A program made the translations under genes and the position numbers. From Pirellulales bacterium (GTDB taxonomy: Bacteria > Planctomycetota > Planctomycetia > Pirellulales > JADZDJ01), in the NCBI GenBank assembly GCA_035656635.1, contig DASRSD010000078.1:1-39156 (forward strand): DNA of 39,156 nt. Direction: 5' to 3'. Below, piece after piece: positions 1-7,919 of the stretch (the first letter of the stretch is position 1; each line of letters opens with the position of its first letter). Below the pieces are notes generated by a model. That model was given only the letters and a program-made list of their open reading frames with translations. It was not told the DNA's origin and did not search any database.

Positions 1-12
1 AGTGATTATACT

Positions 13-630
13 ATGAGGAACGATCAAACCCGCTTGCGACAGGGGCGGTGCGAACTGGAAGATGGTCGGCGTGTCAAATACTTACTGCACAGACGACAGC
101 GTGATCCGGTATATCTTGTTCGCTTTAAGGGACCGGACGGAAAGCGGAAAGAGATCAGCACCAAAGAGAGTGATGTGCGCAGGGCGCATAGTGCTGCCGT
201 GAGAAAAATGTACCTAGAATTTGGCAATTATGAACCCGCAGCACCGGTCGAAGTGCCCCTGTTTTCCAAGCGACCTTTGGGATGGGACGATGCAACCACA
301 CTCTTGAGCCTCCTAATGCGTATGTCGGGACTCCAAAGCGGCACAATCGAAGGGTACACGATCGCTGTTCGGGCATTGAAAAGAGTGTTTCCCGAAACGC
401 ATGGGCCGGCTGAGATTACGAAAGAAATGGCAGAGATATTCCGCGATCGCCGAATAGCCGCTGGCTCGTCAGAGCGAACGGTTCAAAGCAATCTGATGAC
501 GCTTAGTTCAATCTATTCAAAATGGTGGGGCGGGAATTGTGGAATGCTGGACTCCGATCCATTTGCGGGCGTAAAGGTCCTAGTCGCGAATGGGGTTAGG
601 CTTGACGAACCTAGTGTTACTAGGATGTAA
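13..630 (+). pseudogene. Truncated tyrosine-recombinase-type integrase (N-terminal half)
   Basis: The 205-residue product has an N-terminal segment (about residues 15-75) rich in basic and beta-type residues, including YLVRFKGPDGKRKEIS, like integrase arm-binding domains. A helical segment (about 95-190) resembles the SAM-like core-binding domain, with phrases such as SERTVQSNLMTLSSIYSKW and DPFAGVKV. It stops where the catalytic domain should begin, and no R...HxxR...Y signature follows in any frame before the tRNA. It should therefore be inactive as a recombinase. The reading frame is open to the left edge, so the true start could lie outside the window; ATG at 13 is the first visible one. 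It is probably the remnant of a mobile element, 280 bp upstream of a tRNA gene. Family assignment is from sequence character, without a profile search. Confidence 0.6.
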
Positions 631-910
631 TCCTTACGTATCGTTACACGGACAGGTAACGGTAGAAGTTTGACAGTGTGCGAACGAGTTTTGTGGAGAA
701 TCGGCTTTAATCAAGGGCAGAATAGCCGTTGATTTTGTTATCTAGGCAGTGGAGAAAGTGGATTTTGTAAATCGCACGATGAATGGCACCTAACACGGCA
801 CCTAAAGGCACCTATTTATGACCATTTATAACCACTTATGACGATCTAACGCACGAAACGAAGCGACGTAAACTATTGGAAACAAACAACTTAGACAAAG
901 ATAGGTATTC
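631..910. other. Gene-free spacer between integrase remnant and tRNA-Gln
   Basis: No convincing coding region is visible. The integrase frame continues for about 34 codons after its stop without integrase-like residues. The stretch is AT-richer than the rest of the window and holds two groups of short direct repeats near 785-845. I could not identify a convincing promoter for the tRNA. Confidence 0.5.
785..845. repeat. Two clusters of short direct repeats
   Basis: GGCACCTA occurs three times (785-792, 797-804, 807-814). It is followed directly by three 10-bp units of the form TTATGACCAT / TTATAACCAC / TTATGACGAT (816-845). Closely spaced direct repeats beside an integrase remnant could be accessory (arm-type) recombinase sites or iterons. 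That role is inferred; only the repetition is seen. Confidence 0.6.
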
Positions 911-981
911 TACCGGGTGGTGTAACGGTAACACTAGGGACTTTGGCTCCCTCATTCAAGGTTCGAATCCTTGCCCGGTAG
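911..981 (+). tRNA. tRNA-Gln (anticodon TTG)
   Basis: The sequence folds as a cloverleaf. The acceptor stem is TACCGGG (911-917) with CCCGGTA (974-980), plus discriminator G981. The D-stem is GTGT/ACAC (920-923/931-934), with GG in its loop. The anticodon stem is AGGGA/TCCCT (936-940/948-952) around loop CTTTGGC, giving anticodon TTG at 943-945. The T-stem is CAAGG/CCTTG (957-961/969-973) around TTCGAAT. All stems pair fully. CCA is not encoded. Position 37 is G rather than the commoner A. A heptamer repeat array begins 9 bases downstream. Confidence 0.95.
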
Positions 982-989
982 CTTGAAAA

Positions 990-1017
990 GTAGGCAGTAG
1001 GCAGCAGGCGGTTAGAA
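990..1017. repeat. Short tandem heptamer array (4 units)
   Basis: Four consecutive 7-mers are seen: GTAGGCA, GTAGGCA, GCAGGCG, GTTAGAA, then TTAAG. The unit type matches the arrays at 6999 and 33569. It lies just 3' of tRNA-Gln and 5' of the lipoprotein gene. Confidence 0.6.
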
Positions 1018-1146
1018 TTAAGACTACCGCCCTGCCCTCGATCGCTGCGCTAGGCGGTCGTGTAAATGGCCCGGCGTCCGCAAGCAGAGAAAGGCCGGTT
1101 CCGGCGTTTGGCATCTTGTGTCACACATTCCTGGGAGGGCCCTTCG

Positions 1147-1728
1147 ATGTGGAAAAAGCTGCTGCTGGCGGGTATCGCAATTCTGCCGCTGGCCGGGTGC
1201 ATTATTTCCGAAAATCCCTTGTCCGACCCGAAAGGGGCCAAAAGCGACAAGGCCCTGATCGGCGATTGGGTTTATCGGGACGCCAATGGTCAAAAGGGCT
1301 ATCTGCACATTGGCGAGGGAGTCCTCGGCAAGCAGCTGGGGTGGATGGAAGTCATTAAAGTGAAGGGAAACTCGGAGTTTGATCCCACGCACAATTTCGC
1401 ATTTCCCTCGGAGGTGGGCGACCACAAGTATTTCAACGTGGTGATGCTCAAATTTCCAGTGGACGATTACAAAGAGAAATCGGCCAGCGACATTCTGAAA
1501 GGCGTTTCTCAATACGCGGTTTTCAAGTACGAGGTTGATTCGAACGGGCTCACGATTTGGGAAGCAGATAAGAAGGTGTTAGATCAAGCGGTCAAAAAAG
1601 GGGAAATCAAAGGAGACGGCATCGTGTTGAAAGATACGACCGAAAACTTTCGCAAGTTTGTCGCTGCCCACGATGCCGAATTATTTAACTCCGACGACAA
1701 AACCCACTGCGAGAAACTAACAGAATAA
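1147..1728 (+). CDS. Hypothetical lipoprotein
   Basis: This is a 193-residue protein. It starts with a lipoprotein signal peptide: basic MWKK, a hydrophobic core, then lipobox LAGC at about residue 18. The longer frame from 1066 would place 27 polar residues before the signal. The ATG at 1147 has GGGAGG about 9 bases upstream, so I chose it. After the lipobox come a small polar linker and a soluble domain of about 160 residues with GDWVYRDANGQKGYLHI, which suggests a beta-rich fold. No catalytic motif is recognisable. It should be anchored to a membrane by its N-terminal cysteine. It sits alone between tRNA-Gln and a convergent radical SAM gene, so context gives no function. I do not recognise the family. 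Confidence 0.75.
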   Translation: MWKKLLLAGIAILPLAGCIISENPLSDPKGAKSDKALIGDWVYRDANGQKGYLHIGEGVLGKQLGWMEVIKVKGNSEFDPTHNFAFPSEVGDHKYFNVVMLKFPVDDYKEKSASDILKGVSQYAVFKYEVDSNGLTIWEADKKVLDQAVKKGEIKGDGIVLKDTTENFRKFVAAHDAELFNSDDKTHCEKLTE

Positions 1729-1770
1729 AGACGTGGTCGGAGGCCAGTGGTGAGTGGACGGTTATCCGTG

Positions 1771-3732
1771 TCAGGAGTCAGACGCAACCAGAATCGTGGG
1801 CTCTGGGGCGAGAATTTCAGGATGAGATTCGCCACGGTTATCTTGCCAAACGATGGCCGCGTAGTGGCCGATTGCTTCGAGCCAGTCTGAATTGTTGACG
1901 GTAAGTGCCTCCTGCAATTGTGCCGGCAGGAGCACAATCAGCCGTTTGGCCCCCTTCATGCGCCCCGGCTGCACGCTGTAGAAGCAATCTAAATACGTCG
2001 GCTGTTTCAGGGCGGCTCGAAAGATGGTTTCACAGGTGGCGGGAGTGATGGAATGGGTGATTGGGTGAGAGGGTGATGAAGGGAAGGAGTGAGCCCGAGC
2101 AGCGGCAACTTCATGGCCGCTATCGCTGCCCGACCCCCCGGCAGAGCCGGGGGCTAAAACGATCTGCAGCGTGGTGAAGGGATTGTCGGCCAAGAGCTGT
2201 TCCACGAATTGGGCCGCGCGTTTTCGATGCCGGTAAAAATCGCTCGATTGCAACCAGAGGGTGAAGGCCTGCGTGCGAAGATGTGGAGGTGAGCAGATGA
2301 TGAGGTGATCGGGTGATGAGGTAAATTCGTCGAGGTCGATGTGCCACGTATCAACGATTTCGCAATCCGCGCGACCATCGGTCACGGCTTGATGTAACAT
2401 CGGCTCCGGCAGCGGGTCGAACTCCGTTTCAAATGCATCTTCGGCCTCGGCCATCAGGTCGTACATTTGCTCGGTCGAAAGTGTTGGTGTTTGCAGCACG
2501 TAATAGGGCGGGCGATCTTGATAGATCAAACCAAGTTGCTCGGCCTCCTGTCGAAACGAGGTGCCGGGCAGCACTGCCAGGTTGAACACTTGCACCTGGC
2601 TGTACAGGCCGCTGTTGTGAATGTACTCGATGCCACGGCGGACCGAATCGACCGTGTCGCCGGGCAGCCCGATGATTAAATCGACCTTCACCTTAATGCC
2701 CAAATCGAGCATGGCCCGGGCGCCGCGCTCGAAGGAACGCAAATTGTTGTGGCGATCCATCAGCTCCATCGCCAAGGGATCGATCGATTGCAGGCCGATT
2801 TCCACTTCGGTGAAGCCGGCCTCGTGCAACAGCGCCGCCACTTGCGGCGTAATGCCTTCAGCCCGTAATTCGCCGAAGTAGGTGAATTGCTGCCGGGGAT
2901 TGCAGCGGGCCAGGAGCCGCAAAAAGTCGGGAAAGTTCCGCCGCTGGTTGAGCGTGGGGTCCAGCAGCACCACTTCCTTCGCGCCACGCCGCTGGGCGTG
3001 CTCCAAGTTGGCGACAATTTTTTCCTCACAGACAAAGTACAAATCGTCGTAGCTTTTCGGATAGTAACAAAACTTGCATTTGAAAATGCAGCCGCGAATG
3101 GTTTCCAGCAGCAGCATTTGCTCGTCGGCGGCGTCGAGAATGCCGGCCAAATACGGCGAGGAAATGTCGTTCAGGTGAGGCAGCGGCTGGCGAGGAAGAA
3201 ATGGGGAATGCGGAGTGCGGGATGGGGAATATAAAGCCGCGACCGGTGGTCGCGGGGAATTGCAAATCAATCCAGCAATCGGAGCAGTCAGTTCGCCGGT
3301 ATCAATGAGCGCCGTCAGCAGGTCAGCAAACGTTTGCTCTCCTTCGCCAATGGCCGCGTAATCGACCGCCGGATGATCCAGCACCCAGCGGTTATCGAGC
3401 GTGACTTCCGGCCCGCCAATCAGAATTCGCACTTGCGGTTGGCGCTCTTGAATGCGCTGGGCAATCCACAGTGTGCGTTCGATGTTCCACAAATAACACG
3501 TAAAGCCGATCATCCATGGGCGGCGGCTGAGAATAGCTTCCACCAGGCCTTGGTCGCCCAGTGTGTTCGCTTCCGCCGTGGGCAGCAAATCGATTTCGTA
3601 GTTCGATTCCAGCCCACGCCGCCGAGCATACATTTTCAAATAACCGGCCGCCAACGGCACATTGCCGCGAATCGGCTCCGGCCCGACCGGCGGAATGGGA
3701 AGCTGCACCAGGAGAATCGAACGCTTGGTCAT
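1771..3732 (-). CDS. B12-binding domain-containing radical SAM protein
   Basis: The 653-residue protein has the two-part layout of cobalamin-dependent radical SAM enzymes. An N-terminal Rossmann-like B12-binding region (about residues 1-145, with ILIGGPEVTLD and AIGEGEQTF) is followed by a radical SAM barrel. Its [4Fe-4S] motif CIFKCKFC places cysteines at 215, 219 and 222. Later phrases EVEIGLQSID and KVDLIIGLPGDT are typical of the barrel. The C-terminal part resembles the DUF4080-type extension. The substrate cannot be told from sequence; relatives carry out methylations and other radical chemistry. Three low-complexity segments (about residues 160-178, 469-482 and 526-559) are encoded by short DNA repeats and probably form surface loops. 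The ATG at 3732 has no clear ribosome site. Confidence 0.85.
   Translation of the reverse strand: MTKRSILLVQLPIPPVGPEPIRGNVPLAAGYLKMYARRRGLESNYEIDLLPTAEANTLGDQGLVEAILSRRPWMIGFTCYLWNIERTLWIAQRIQERQPQVRILIGGPEVTLDNRWVLDHPAVDYAAIGEGEQTFADLLTALIDTGELTAPIAGLICNSPRPPVAALYSPSRTPHSPFLPRQPLPHLNDISSPYLAGILDAADEQMLLLETIRGCIFKCKFCYYPKSYDDLYFVCEEKIVANLEHAQRRGAKEVVLLDPTLNQRRNFPDFLRLLARCNPRQQFTYFGELRAEGITPQVAALLHEAGFTEVEIGLQSIDPLAMELMDRHNNLRSFERGARAMLDLGIKVKVDLIIGLPGDTVDSVRRGIEYIHNSGLYSQVQVFNLAVLPGTSFRQEAEQLGLIYQDRPPYYVLQTPTLSTEQMYDLMAEAEDAFETEFDPLPEPMLHQAVTDGRADCEIVDTWHIDLDEFTSSPDHLIICSPPHLRTQAFTLWLQSSDFYRHRKRAAQFVEQLLADNPFTTLQIVLAPGSAGGSGSDSGHEVAAARAHSFPSSPSHPITHSITPATCETIFRAALKQPTYLDCFYSVQPGRMKGAKRLIVLLPAQLQEALTVNNSDWLEAIGHYAAIVWQDNRGESHPEILAPEPTILVASDS
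2055..2078. repeat. Octamer array inside the radical SAM gene
   Basis: Three consecutive 8-mers GGGTGATT, GGGTGAGA and GGGTGATG lie within the reading frame. On the coding strand they encode a Ser/Pro/His/Thr-rich stretch (SPSHPITHS). The array belongs with the palindrome at 2135-2153 to one low-complexity insertion. Confidence 0.6.
2135..2153. repeat. GC palindrome inside the radical SAM gene
   Basis: CCCCCGGC-AGA-GCCGGGGG forms an 8-bp perfect stem with a 3-base loop, followed by CTAAAA. It lies in the reading frame and encodes a Gly/Ser-rich stretch. It looks like a small dispersed REP-like palindrome that entered the gene without breaking the frame. Confidence 0.6.
2287..2326. repeat. 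Second octamer array inside the radical SAM gene
   Basis: Five consecutive 8-mers are seen: AGGTGAGC, AGATGATG, AGGTGATC, GGGTGATG, AGGTAAAT. The unit is close to that at 2055-2078. It encodes about 14 residues with the sense of SSPDHLIICSPPH in the C-terminal part of the protein. Confidence 0.55.
3200..3255. repeat. Heptamer array plus GC palindrome inside the radical SAM gene
   Basis: Heptamers AATGGGG, AATGCGG, AGTGCGG, GATGGGG and AATATAA (3200-3234) are followed directly by AGCCGCGACCGGTGGTCGCG (3235-3254), whose core CGCGACC-GGT-GGTCGCG is palindromic. The same order, heptamers then AGCCGCGACCG, recurs at 33569-33660 in lptE. Here it encodes about residues 160-178 of the radical SAM protein, just before the cluster-binding domain. 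Confidence 0.7.
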
Positions 3733-3745
3733 TTTGAGAGGAACG

Positions 3746-3953
3746 AATTAGCCGCAAATGAACGGGAATGAACGCAAATCAAAAGAGCAAGCAGTGACCA
3801 CAGATAAACACGGATGCACGTAGATCGAGAACAGAGATGTTTTAATCCTACACGAAATTAATTCGTCGGTAACAAATCGTTGATCTGTGTCCATCTGTGG
3901 CTACATTTTGTCGTGCTGAATTCGCGTTTATTTGCGTTCATTCGCGGCTGACG
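3746..3953. repeat. Nested inverted repeats between radical SAM and pseudouridine synthase genes
   Basis: The outer arms are 3746-3780 (AGCCGCAAATGAACG type) and 3923-3953, whose reverse complement contains AGCCGCGAATGAACG. The inner arms are 3797-3816 (CCACAGATAAACACGGATG) and 3881-3900, whose reverse complement begins CCACAGATGGACACAGAT. About 64 bases separate the inner arms. Both arm types look like dispersed repeats placed head to head. The right outer arm overlaps the 3' end of the pseudouridine synthase gene. Confidence 0.7.
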
Positions 3954-4968
3954 TTTGCCGTTTCAGTTGTCGCCAAAAATCGGCCAGGTCGGGCGGCAGC
4001 GCAGCCTGAAAGCGCAACCGTTTGCCCGTCACCGGATGCACAAACCCCAACTCAGCTGCATGGAGTGCCAGGCGCGGTGCGCCGCTGACATCTTCGCTGA
4101 TCTTGCCGAATTTCGATTGGCGATAAACTTTTTCGCCGCAGACAGGGTGCCCCTGCTCCGAGAGGTGAATGCGAATTTGGTGCGTGCGACCAGTTTCCAA
4201 ACGGCATTGAATCAGGGTGTAGGCGGCTTTCTCGCCCCGACACTCTCCCGGTAGGAGCGTGGGATGTTCCAGCGGCTGAACGTGCGTCACGGCCACCTTG
4301 CCCACGTTAGATTCCTCGGTGCTGCCGCGGCGGCCATCGCCCCGATCGCGCACTAAGTGGCTGCTAATGGTTTGGGCCTTGGCCACGCCTTCGACAATCG
4401 CCAAATAGCGCCGCTGAGTGGTGTGCTGGCGAAATTGCTGCGCCAGAATGCGCTCCGCGGCATGGGTGCGGGCAAACACAACCAGCCCGCTGGTGTCGCG
4501 ATCGATGCGATGCACGGCCCGCACCGGCGGAGGCACGCCGCGCTTGCCGCGCCGGCCTTCGATCTGCGTGATGATTTGCGGCAATAATTCGTCCAGCGTA
4601 GGTTGAATTTGGCGACGCCGCTTGGCCCACTGCTGTTCTTCACGATGGCGGTTTGTGGTCATGCCCGAGGGTTTTTCCACGACGACAACGTGCGCATCAA
4701 GATATTGCACTTTCACATCGTCTGGCCGTGGTGGGGCGGCGGTTGGCTGCGAAAGGAGCTTGACCACTTCGTCGGATTTCAATCGCCGGCCGGCATCTAC
4801 GCACAAATTTCCGCTGACCATGATCCGGCGAGATTCAATTACTTTTCGCACTTGTGACCACGACAGTTTCGGCAACCAGTGGCGCAAGGCGGCCCCCAGA
4901 GTTTGGTTTTCCAACTCCGGCGTGAGATGAAAAAGCTGCGCGGCAGATTTCGGTTGGGTGCGTCCCAT
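3928..4968 (-). CDS. RluA-family 23S rRNA/tRNA pseudouridine synthase
   Basis: The 346-residue protein has an N-terminal S4-like RNA-binding region (about residues 20-75, WSQVRKVIESRRIMVSG) and a pseudouridine synthase domain. The signature HRIDRDTSGLVVFAR starts at residue 153, with catalytic aspartate D156. GRTHQIRIHLSEQGHPVCG is the second conserved RluA motif. Such enzymes isomerise specific uridines in structured RNA; the exact target (RluD-like or RluC-like) cannot be set here. A basic insertion (QQWAKRRRQIQ...GRRGKRG) at about 112-145 may contact RNA. The last seven residues (SAANERK) and the stop are supplied by the dispersed repeat at 3923-3953, so the ancestral C-terminus was probably different. 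The ATG at 4968 is followed by MGRTQPKS. Confidence 0.9.
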   Translation of the reverse strand: MGRTQPKSAAQLFHLTPELENQTLGAALRHWLPKLSWSQVRKVIESRRIMVSGNLCVDAGRRLKSDEVVKLLSQPTAAPPRPDDVKVQYLDAHVVVVEKPSGMTTNRHREEQQWAKRRRQIQPTLDELLPQIITQIEGRRGKRGVPPPVRAVHRIDRDTSGLVVFARTHAAERILAQQFRQHTTQRRYLAIVEGVAKAQTISSHLVRDRGDGRRGSTEESNVGKVAVTHVQPLEHPTLLPGECRGEKAAYTLIQCRLETGRTHQIRIHLSEQGHPVCGEKVYRQSKFGKISEDVSGAPRLALHAAELGFVHPVTGKRLRFQAALPPDLADFWRQLKRQTSAANERK

Positions 4969-5142
4969 GACGGCCGGTGCGGAAGGAACGTAACGCGCCG
5001 CTGGGCGAAATGCTTGGCGGCAAGTGAATTTATCATTCTAACCGCTGCCGGGCTGGTTGTATTCAGGCAGCACGCAGCGGCGGCATTGGTCTATGCGGTT
5101 CTTTAGTTCACGGCGATAAGCTGTGCGGATTACAGGCCCCAA

Positions 5143-5171
5143 TTGACGCATTTCGCTACAATTGATAGCAT
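5143..5171 (+). promoter_or_regulatory. Candidate sigma-70-type promoter of rpsB
   Basis: TTGACG (5143-5148) is separated by 17 bases from TAGCAT (5166-5171). The -35 is strong and the -10 is imperfect. A better -10 word, TACAAT (5157-5162), has no -35 at correct spacing. Confidence 0.35.
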
Positions 5172-5180
5172 GAAGCGCTT

Positions 5181-5206
5181 GCCACGTGGAGTGTTTCCAC
5201 CGTGGC
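5181..5206 (+). promoter_or_regulatory. Hairpin in rpsB leader
   Basis: GCCACGTGGA (5181-5190) pairs with TCCA (5196-5199) and CGTGGC (5201-5206) around a GTGTT loop, with one bulged C. It is about 110 bases upstream of the rpsB start and not followed by a T-run, so it is not a simple terminator. A regulatory role is inferred. Confidence 0.3.
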
Positions 5207-5315
5207 ACAAGTCATTACTTGAACCGCCCGAATGCCCAACGCCGGACGCGGAACGTAGATCGTTCCGACTGGATTTTCCAGCCAGAGCCGGTGTGCCACG
5301 CCACAGGAGAACGGT

Positions 5316-6095
5316 TTGTCTACGGTCACTGCTAAACCCAATGTTTCAGCCAAGGAGTTGGTTGAAGCCGGAGTTCACTTCGGCCATCGAGCCAGCCGTT
5401 GGAACCCCAAAATGCGGCCCTACATTTACGGCCGCCGAAATCTGATTCACATTATTGACGTCAAGGAAACCATCCGCGGATTGTTGCGGGCGAAAAAATA
5501 TCTGAAGCAGGTTTCCGCAGGCGGCAGCCTGATTTTATTCGTGGGCACCAAGCGCCAGGCTTCGGAGCCCATTGAGCGCGAAGCCGTGCGTTGCAACCAA
5601 CCCCGGGTCAGCGATCGCTGGCTGGGAGGCACGCTCACCAACTTCCGCACCATCCGCAATCGGCTGAGCCGGTTGGAAGAGCTGGAAGGGCTGATTAAAT
5701 CGGAGCAGTTCGACACGTACTCCAAGAAAATGCAATCGGCGCTGAAGCGCGAGTTTCGGAAAATGTTCCGCAACTTAAACGGCATGCGGACCATGAATCG
5801 CTTGCCCGAATGCATGGTGATTATTGACCCCAAGAAAGAACACAACGCCGTGCGCGAAGCCAACAAGTTGGGCATTACGACGCTGGCGCTGATCGATACG
5901 GATTGTGATCCGGATAAGATTGATTTGCCCATTCCCGGCAACGATGACAGCATTCGGTCGATCGAAATTGTGCTCCAGCAACTGGCCGACGCCGTGCTGG
6001 AAGGAAAGACCGCCGCTGCCACGCAAAAGCAGCAAAAGCAGGAAGGCATGATGGCGGCCGCCAGCGTCGGCGGATCAGAACCAGAAGAAGAATAG
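5316..6095 (+). CDS. rpsB: 30S ribosomal protein S2
   Basis: The 259-residue product matches bacterial S2 throughout: [20 protein letters not shown] near the N-terminus, then [16 protein letters not shown] and [14 protein letters not shown], and near the end [20 protein letters not shown]. It binds the back of the 30S head and is needed for mature subunits. The start is TTG at 5316 with AGGAGA 5 bases upstream; no ATG fits the conserved N-terminus. The C-terminal tail is Gln/Ala/Glu-rich. It opens the conserved rpsB-tsf-pyrH-frr order. S2 and EF-Ts are commonly co-transcribed, which the 74-base gap to tsf allows. Confidence 0.97.
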   Translation: MSTVTAKPNVSAKELVEAGVHFGHRASRWNPKMRPYIYGRRNLIHIIDVKETIRGLLRAKKYLKQVSAGGSLILFVGTKRQASEPIEREAVRCNQPRVSDRWLGGTLTNFRTIRNRLSRLEELEGLIKSEQFDTYSKKMQSALKREFRKMFRNLNGMRTMNRLPECMVIIDPKKEHNAVREANKLGITTLALIDTDCDPDKIDLPIPGNDDSIRSIEIVLQQLADAVLEGKTAAATQKQQKQEGMMAAASVGGSEPEEE

Positions 6096-6169
6096 CGCTA
6101 CCGCCGCCCACGGCGAAGCGCCGTTTTCTTGCGCGAATTATCCTTTCCATACGCTGCAGGGAGTTGAAG

Positions 6170-6997
6170 ATGCCCGAAGTTTCCGCCGCCGCCGTCAAGG
6201 CGCTTCGCGATAAAACGAACTTGCCGATGATGGAGTGCAAGAAAGCCCTGGAGTTTTCCGGCGGCGACGAAAACGCGGCCGTCGATTGGTTGCGCAAGCA
6301 AGGCAAGAAGACCATGGAATCGCGTTCCGGTCGGGAAACTTCGTCCGGCCGCATTGCCCAATACATTGATGCGGGAAAAAAAGTCGCCGCCATGATCGAG
6401 CTGCGGTGCGAAAGCGCGCCAGTGGCCAACAATGAGGAATTTTTGGCTCTGGCGAGCGGCTTGGCCCAGCAACTGGCCACCGGTCCCGGCGCCAAAACGC
6501 CGGAAGATTTATGGAAGCAACCCTCGCCCAACATGCCGGGCAAAACGCTGGCCGAGCAAAAGGACGAGCTGGCCAACAAAATCCGCGAAGTGTTCAACCT
6601 GGCCCGCATTGTCCGGTTCGACGGCCCCAGCGGCGGCTATGTGCACCACAACGGCGCCAGCGGCGTGCTAATGGAAGTGGAAGGGGGCACTCCGGAAGTC
6701 ATCAAAGATATTGCCATGCACACGGCGGCCATGCGTCCGCAAGCCGTCACCAAGGAGGAGCTTGATCCGGTCGTGGTTGCCAAAGAACGGGAAATTCTGG
6801 CTGAGGCAGCCCGCCAGGAAGGCAAGCCGGAAAATATCATCGAAAAAATGGTGGAAGGCCGGTTGCGCAACTTCTACAGTGAGCGAGTGCTCTTGGAGCA
6901 GCCGTTTGTGAAGGACGACAAAAAAACAGTCGGCCAACTGGCCAAGGAAGCTAAGTTAACGATCAAACGCTTAGTGCACTGGGAGTTGGGAAAGTGA
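6170..6997 (+). CDS. tsf: Translation elongation factor Ts
   Basis: The 275-residue EF-Ts recycles EF-Tu by exchanging GDP for GTP. The N-terminal UBA-like module contains KALRDKTNLPMMECKKALEF and the following AAVDWLRKQG, the contact region for the EF-Tu G domain. The core dimerisation domains follow, with GYVHHNGASGVLMEV and IAMHTAAMRP. The length is near the family norm. I chose ATG at 6170, with AGGGAG ending 6 bases upstream, over an in-frame TTG at 6164. It lies directly downstream of rpsB. A heptamer repeat array begins two bases after the stop. Confidence 0.97.
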   Translation: MPEVSAAAVKALRDKTNLPMMECKKALEFSGGDENAAVDWLRKQGKKTMESRSGRETSSGRIAQYIDAGKKVAAMIELRCESAPVANNEEFLALASGLAQQLATGPGAKTPEDLWKQPSPNMPGKTLAEQKDELANKIREVFNLARIVRFDGPSGGYVHHNGASGVLMEVEGGTPEVIKDIAMHTAAMRPQAVTKEELDPVVVAKEREILAEAARQEGKPENIIEKMVEGRLRNFYSERVLLEQPFVKDDKKTVGQLAKEAKLTIKRLVHWELGK

Positions 6998-6998
6998 T

Positions 6999-7026
6999 GT
7001 AGGATGCAGGATTTATGAGGTAGGAT
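6999..7026. repeat. Short tandem heptamer array between tsf and pyrH
   Basis: Units GTAGGAT, GCAGGAT, TTATGAG and GTAGGAT are followed by TACCAAAGTGCCGC. The tail resembles the AGCCGC tail after the arrays at 3235 and 33638, in degenerate form. It fills about a third of the 88-base tsf-pyrH gap. Confidence 0.55.
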
Positions 7027-7085
7027 TACCAAAGTGCCGCAGTTTTCAGCGCCGGCCGCCATCCTAATTCATCAAGCGAATCCCT

Positions 7086-7847
7086 ATGAGTTCCGATCCA
7101 TCATCTCCTACCTTCCGCCGTGTGGTGCTTAAGCTTTCGGGCGAAACATTTTGCCATGCTCGGGAACGGGGCATCAGCATGGACGAAGTGATTCACACCG
7201 CCCGGCAAACCTACCAAGCGGCGCAGCGAGGCGTCGAAATTGCCATTGTCATCGGCGGCGGCAACATTTTGCGCGGCGCGCAATTCACCGCCGCGGCCGG
7301 CGAAAGCATTCAGGAAGCCACGGCCCACTACATGGGCATGCTGGCCACGGTAATCAACGGGCTGGCGCTGCAAGATGCGCTGGAAAGTTTGGGAGCCGAA
7401 ACACGGCTGCTGTCGGCGGTGCGCATGGATGGCGTGGCGGAGCCGTACATTCGTCGCCGGGCTCGCCGCCATTTGGAAAAAGGGCGCATCGTCATTCTGG
7501 CCGCCGGCACCGGCAGCCCGTTTGTAACCACCGATACCGCCGCCGCCCAACGGGCCCTGGAAATGGGAGCCGACGTGCTGCTGAAGGCCACCCGGGTAGA
7601 CGGCGTGTACAGCGACGATCCGGAAAAAAACCCACACGCCCTGCTGTACCGCGAATTAAGTTATTCCCAGGTGCGCGATCAAAATTTGCGGGTGATGGAT
7701 CCCACCGCCATTGCCCAGTGCATGGAGCACAACATGCCCATCGTGGTGTTCAACTTCAAGAAGGAAGGGAACATCGAACGGGCCGTGCGCGGCGAGCGGG
7801 TGGGCACCATCATTTCCAGCCAGCGCGGTGAACAAGTGGCAAAGTAA
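7086..7847 (+). CDS. pyrH: Uridylate kinase (UMP kinase)
   Basis: This 253-residue amino-acid-kinase-fold protein phosphorylates UMP to UDP with ATP, in pyrimidine nucleotide synthesis. Visible signatures are [10 protein letters not shown] at the N-terminus (phosphate loop), [12 protein letters not shown], the Thr-rich [17 protein letters not shown] near the UMP site, and [19 protein letters not shown] (ATP side). The length is close to the bacterial norm of about 240. ATG at 7086 has no good ribosome site. It lies between tsf and frr as in most bacteria; heptamer-type repeats occupy the preceding gap. Confidence 0.97.
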   Translation: MSSDPSSPTFRRVVLKLSGETFCHARERGISMDEVIHTARQTYQAAQRGVEIAIVIGGGNILRGAQFTAAAGESIQEATAHYMGMLATVINGLALQDALESLGAETRLLSAVRMDGVAEPYIRRRARRHLEKGRIVILAAGTGSPFVTTDTAAAQRALEMGADVLLKATRVDGVYSDDPEKNPHALLYRELSYSQVRDQNLRVMDPTAIAQCMEHNMPIVVFNFKKEGNIERAVRGERVGTIISSQRGEQVAK

Positions 7848-7919
7848 AGGGTCCAAGGGGCGAGGGACGAGAGATCAGAGTAAACGAGTAAGATTATCCA
7901 GTGGAGTTATCGCCTCGGC

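Larger units (their letters stand above)
4969..5315. other. Divergent intergenic region and rpsB leader
   Basis: These 347 bases separate the divergent pseudouridine synthase and rpsB. They hold a candidate rpsB promoter (5143-5171), a strong hairpin in the leader (5181-5206) and the AGGAGA ribosome site for rpsB (5305-5310). I see no coding region. The long structured leader would fit post-transcriptional control of rpsB, which is known in other bacteria, but I recognise no specific conserved motif. Confidence 0.5.

Noticed and set aside
990-1017. CRISPR array or integration site
   Set aside because: The units are 7 bases long and contiguous, without spacers. No part of the tRNA 3' end is repeated, so it is not an att site either.
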